From the IMG/VR virus record IMGVR_UViG_3300032285_001914, positions 1 to 39,795 of that record: a DNA stretch of 39,795 nt; one strand, written 5' to 3'. This stretch comes from a virus. The notes under the pieces were generated by a model, which ran no database searches, was not told the DNA's origin, and worked only from the letters and a program-made list of their open reading frames with translations. Made by a program: the position numbers and the translations under genes. Positions 38,631 to 39,795 of this stretch are shown here, one piece after another. Positions within the stretch are counted from its first letter, which is position 1. Every line of letters starts with the position of its first letter.

Positions 38631-38702
38631 GCCCGTCGGCGTAAGTTCCGAGCAGTTCCCACTCTCTCCTGCTTGTTGAGCGACACGCCGACGGGCTTTT
38701 TT
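38631..38702 (+). terminator. Strong terminator or small RNA hairpin
   Basis: GCCCGTCGGCGT (38631-38642) and ACGCCGACGGGC (38685-38696) pair perfectly over 12 bp and are followed by six T. This is the only hairpin in the window with a proper T-run. The 42-base loop is long for a plain terminator and contains no clear second stem. It lies between the XRE gene and the next promoter. Confidence 0.8.
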
Positions 38703-38714
38703 GTGTCCCCCGAC

Positions 38715-38768
38715 TTGACTCAGTGGCATGGGGTGTGCTTTACTTGGTGTATGGGCAGGGAACGCCCA
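38715..38768 (+). promoter_or_regulatory. Promoter and leader hairpin of the junction-spanning operon
   Basis: TTGACT (38715-38720), 18 bases, TTTACT (38739-38744) with extended TG at 38736-38737. TGGGC (38752-38756) and GCCCA (38764-38768) form the leader hairpin, followed by AAGGAGAG. The layout is the same as in the promoters at 63, 2994 and 17051. Confidence 0.72.
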
Positions 38769-38785
38769 CCGACCAAGGAGAGACA

Positions 38786-39088
38786 ATGACTAGTTACTTT
38801 AGCGATTCAGTCACCAACGACACCATCACGCAAGCAGGCAAGCCAAGCATCGACGATCTAGACACGATGATCGACTGGCTGTACATGATGTGGGAATGTG
38901 GCGCACTTCCAGACAGCAGAGACGAGATCAGTGGCGATATTGCTGGTCCAGCCCTGCGCTTGATCAATATGCTATGCACAACCGTACAGGCACGCGAGAA
39001 ATCAGCACGTATCACGGCAGCCAAGAAAGCCTACGCAGCCGAGCACGGCATTCCATTTAACCAAGTGCGCTACGGCGCAAGCAAATAG
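38786..39088 (+). CDS. Hypothetical protein, 100 aa
   Basis: It starts at ATG 38786 after AAGGAGAGA. The open frame upstream runs through the promoter. The sequence is helical and acidic at first (SIDDLDTMIDWLYMMWECG) and ends in a basic stretch (REKSARITAAKKAYAAEHG) that could bind DNA. It is the first gene of a four-gene small operon that ends at the contig junction. I do not recognise it. Confidence 0.75.
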   Translation: MTSYFSDSVTNDTITQAGKPSIDDLDTMIDWLYMMWECGALPDSRDEISGDIAGPALRLINMLCTTVQAREKSARITAAKKAYAAEHGIPFNQVRYGASK

Positions 39089-39099
39089 AGGAGAGAATC

Positions 39100-39387
39100 A
39101 TGGCACACGCAACACGCGCAGGAGTCCTTAAAGCCACCAATTACAGCAAGGTGGAGTGGGCAATCGGTCACAAGCGCGACTTCAAGCACAGCACGATGAC
39201 AGGCTATTGGGTCAAGTCAGTTGACACCTACTACATAGCGTCATACGGCAGAGTTATCGGATTTTACGACGCATCAGCAGATCGCTGGTACGCACTGGAT
39301 ATGGGATTCAGTGTGACAACAACGCGCCATCAAAATCTGATGCGCAAGGTGATCAAGGAAGGCAGCGAAGAATGCTTGAGTTACTAG
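39100..39387 (+). CDS. Hypothetical protein, 95 aa
   Basis: AGGAGAGAA precedes the ATG. The product is basic and rich in Tyr, Trp and His, with a repeated beta-hairpin appearance (YWVKSVDTYYIASYGRVIGFYD; ADRWYALDMGFSVTTT). It has no Cys and no membrane segment. It overlaps the following small gene by 16 bases. The function is unknown. Confidence 0.75.
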   Translation: MAHATRAGVLKATNYSKVEWAIGHKRDFKHSTMTGYWVKSVDTYYIASYGRVIGFYDASADRWYALDMGFSVTTTRHQNLMRKVIKEGSEECLSY

Positions 39388-39494
39388 AACGACTGGGCCA
39401 GTGGTGGTACTACTACCGCTTCGGCAAGGAGACGCCGATCTACTACGAACTCGCTCGCAAATACGGATTCGACCCACTGGACGGGGGTGAATAG
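39372..39494 (+). CDS. Small aromatic-rich protein, 40 aa
   Basis: A 40-codon frame starts inside the end of the previous gene. It contains GQWWYYYRFG and PIYYELARKYGFDP, an unusually high share of Trp and Tyr. The next start follows its stop by 2 bases. Packing and codon use support it, but its role cannot be guessed. Confidence 0.55.
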   Translation: MLELLERLGQWWYYYRFGKETPIYYELARKYGFDPLDGGE

Positions 39495-39496
39495 AG

Positions 39497-39676
39497 ATGC
39501 ATTTGACACTCAATGGAATCGTGCTGATCATCTGGCTGATAGCGTGCCTGATGTTCTGGCGCATGGGCTTCACCGCTGGCAAGAACGCGGTCCGTCGCTA
39601 CAACCGCCGAGAGCGCGGAATCGAGGCGGCTCAAGCCCGTCACCCGTCCATCACGTACGCCCAGAAGTTCCGCTAG
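39497..39676 (+). CDS. Small membrane protein spanning the genome junction, 59 aa
   Basis: Residues 5-21 (LNGIVLIIWLIACLMFW) form one membrane helix, followed by a strongly basic region (RRYNRRERGIE) that should stay in the cytoplasm. The stop codon TAG lies in the terminal repeat, and the same TAG is at bases 2-4 of the window. The hairpin just downstream probably ends the transcript. Function unknown. Confidence 0.65.
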   Translation: MHLTLNGIVLIIWLIACLMFWRMGFTAGKNAVRRYNRRERGIEAAQARHPSITYAQKFR

Positions 39677-39795
39677 GGACGGGGCGGCATTCGAGGGGGG
39701 CTTCCGACACGCCGAGAAGCCCTCCTCACCCATATTGACTTGACACGGGGTCAAGGGATATGATTTACTTGATGTATGGGGTTAAACCGACCCCC
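39673..39795. repeat. Terminal direct repeat, right copy
   Basis: Identical to bases 1-123, including the terminator hairpin (39693-39727) and the promoter for the first gene. The upstream gene's stop codon is inside the repeat, and the promoter in it reads into the gene at 141 when the ends are joined. The window is therefore a complete circular map or has short terminal redundancy. Confidence 0.95.

Noticed and set aside
79-39754. Many open frames on the minus strand, some over 100 codons (for example 17394-18395 and 5830-6354).
   Set aside because: They lie opposite well-supported plus-strand genes, lack ribosome-binding sites, and translate into low-complexity Ser/Arg/Leu-rich sequence typical of antisense frames.
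1-39795. CRISPR arrays, insertion sequences, integrase or attachment site.
   Set aside because: No regularly spaced repeats, no transposase or recombinase motifs, and no tRNA-like att core were seen. The iteron-like repeats are irregular and in both orientations.

Overview
The window is the complete genome of a tailed dsDNA phage. The first 123 bases recur as the last 123, so the contig closes on itself with about 39,672 unique bases. Every gene I can support reads on the plus strand. The virion genes are those of a long-tailed siphovirus: terminase, portal, MuF-like protein, prohead protease, capsid, connectors, tail tube, frameshifted tail chaperone, tape measure and large tail protein. I see no integrase or other lysogeny module. 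GTG starts, the many small zinc-binding proteins and the metallophosphoesterase next to a small HTH gene suggest an actinobacterial host, perhaps from freshwater. That host assignment is inference.

Layout: 0.1-3.0 kb holds two unknown early genes, a Cys-rich peptide and an adenylosuccinate lyase (PurB). 3.0-5.1 kb has small unknown and zinc-binding proteins and a Cas4/RecB-like nuclease. 5.2-11.7 kb is replication and recombination: Sak4-like ATPase, SSB-like DUF669 protein, PrimPol-helicase, a repeat-rich non-coding region that looks like an origin, family A DNA polymerase, and a RuvC-like resolvase. 11.7-17.1 kb is a nucleotide and DNA-modification block: DNA methyltransferase, PurZ-type adenylosuccinate synthetase, MazG/MazZ-like protein, nucleoside deoxyribosyltransferase-like protein and dUTPase. 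17.1-35.9 kb is packaging, head and tail. 35.9-36.9 kb is lysis. 36.9-38.3 kb has an HTH protein and a metallophosphoesterase. 38.3-39.7 kb has an XRE regulator with an operator in its own promoter, a strong terminator, and a small-gene operon that runs across the contig junction.

The main result is the set PurZ (Ser14 in the motif GGQFGSEGKG, where PurA has Asp), a MazZ-like protein and a stand-alone Klenow-type DNA polymerase. This is the signature of phages that replace adenine with 2-aminoadenine (base Z) in their DNA. The phage also carries its own PurB, the step other Z-phages are known to take from the host. No HD-type dATPase (DatZ) is visible; a deoxyribosyltransferase-like gene sits in the place where a dATP-removal function might be expected. 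The genome also carries a beta-class TSPPY DNA methyltransferase and is strikingly rich in the palindrome AGATCT.

Regulation appears to use a family of near-identical promoters, TTGACN-N17/18-(TGn)TTTACT or a close variant. Most are followed at once by a short leader hairpin and then a GA-rich ribosome-binding site.
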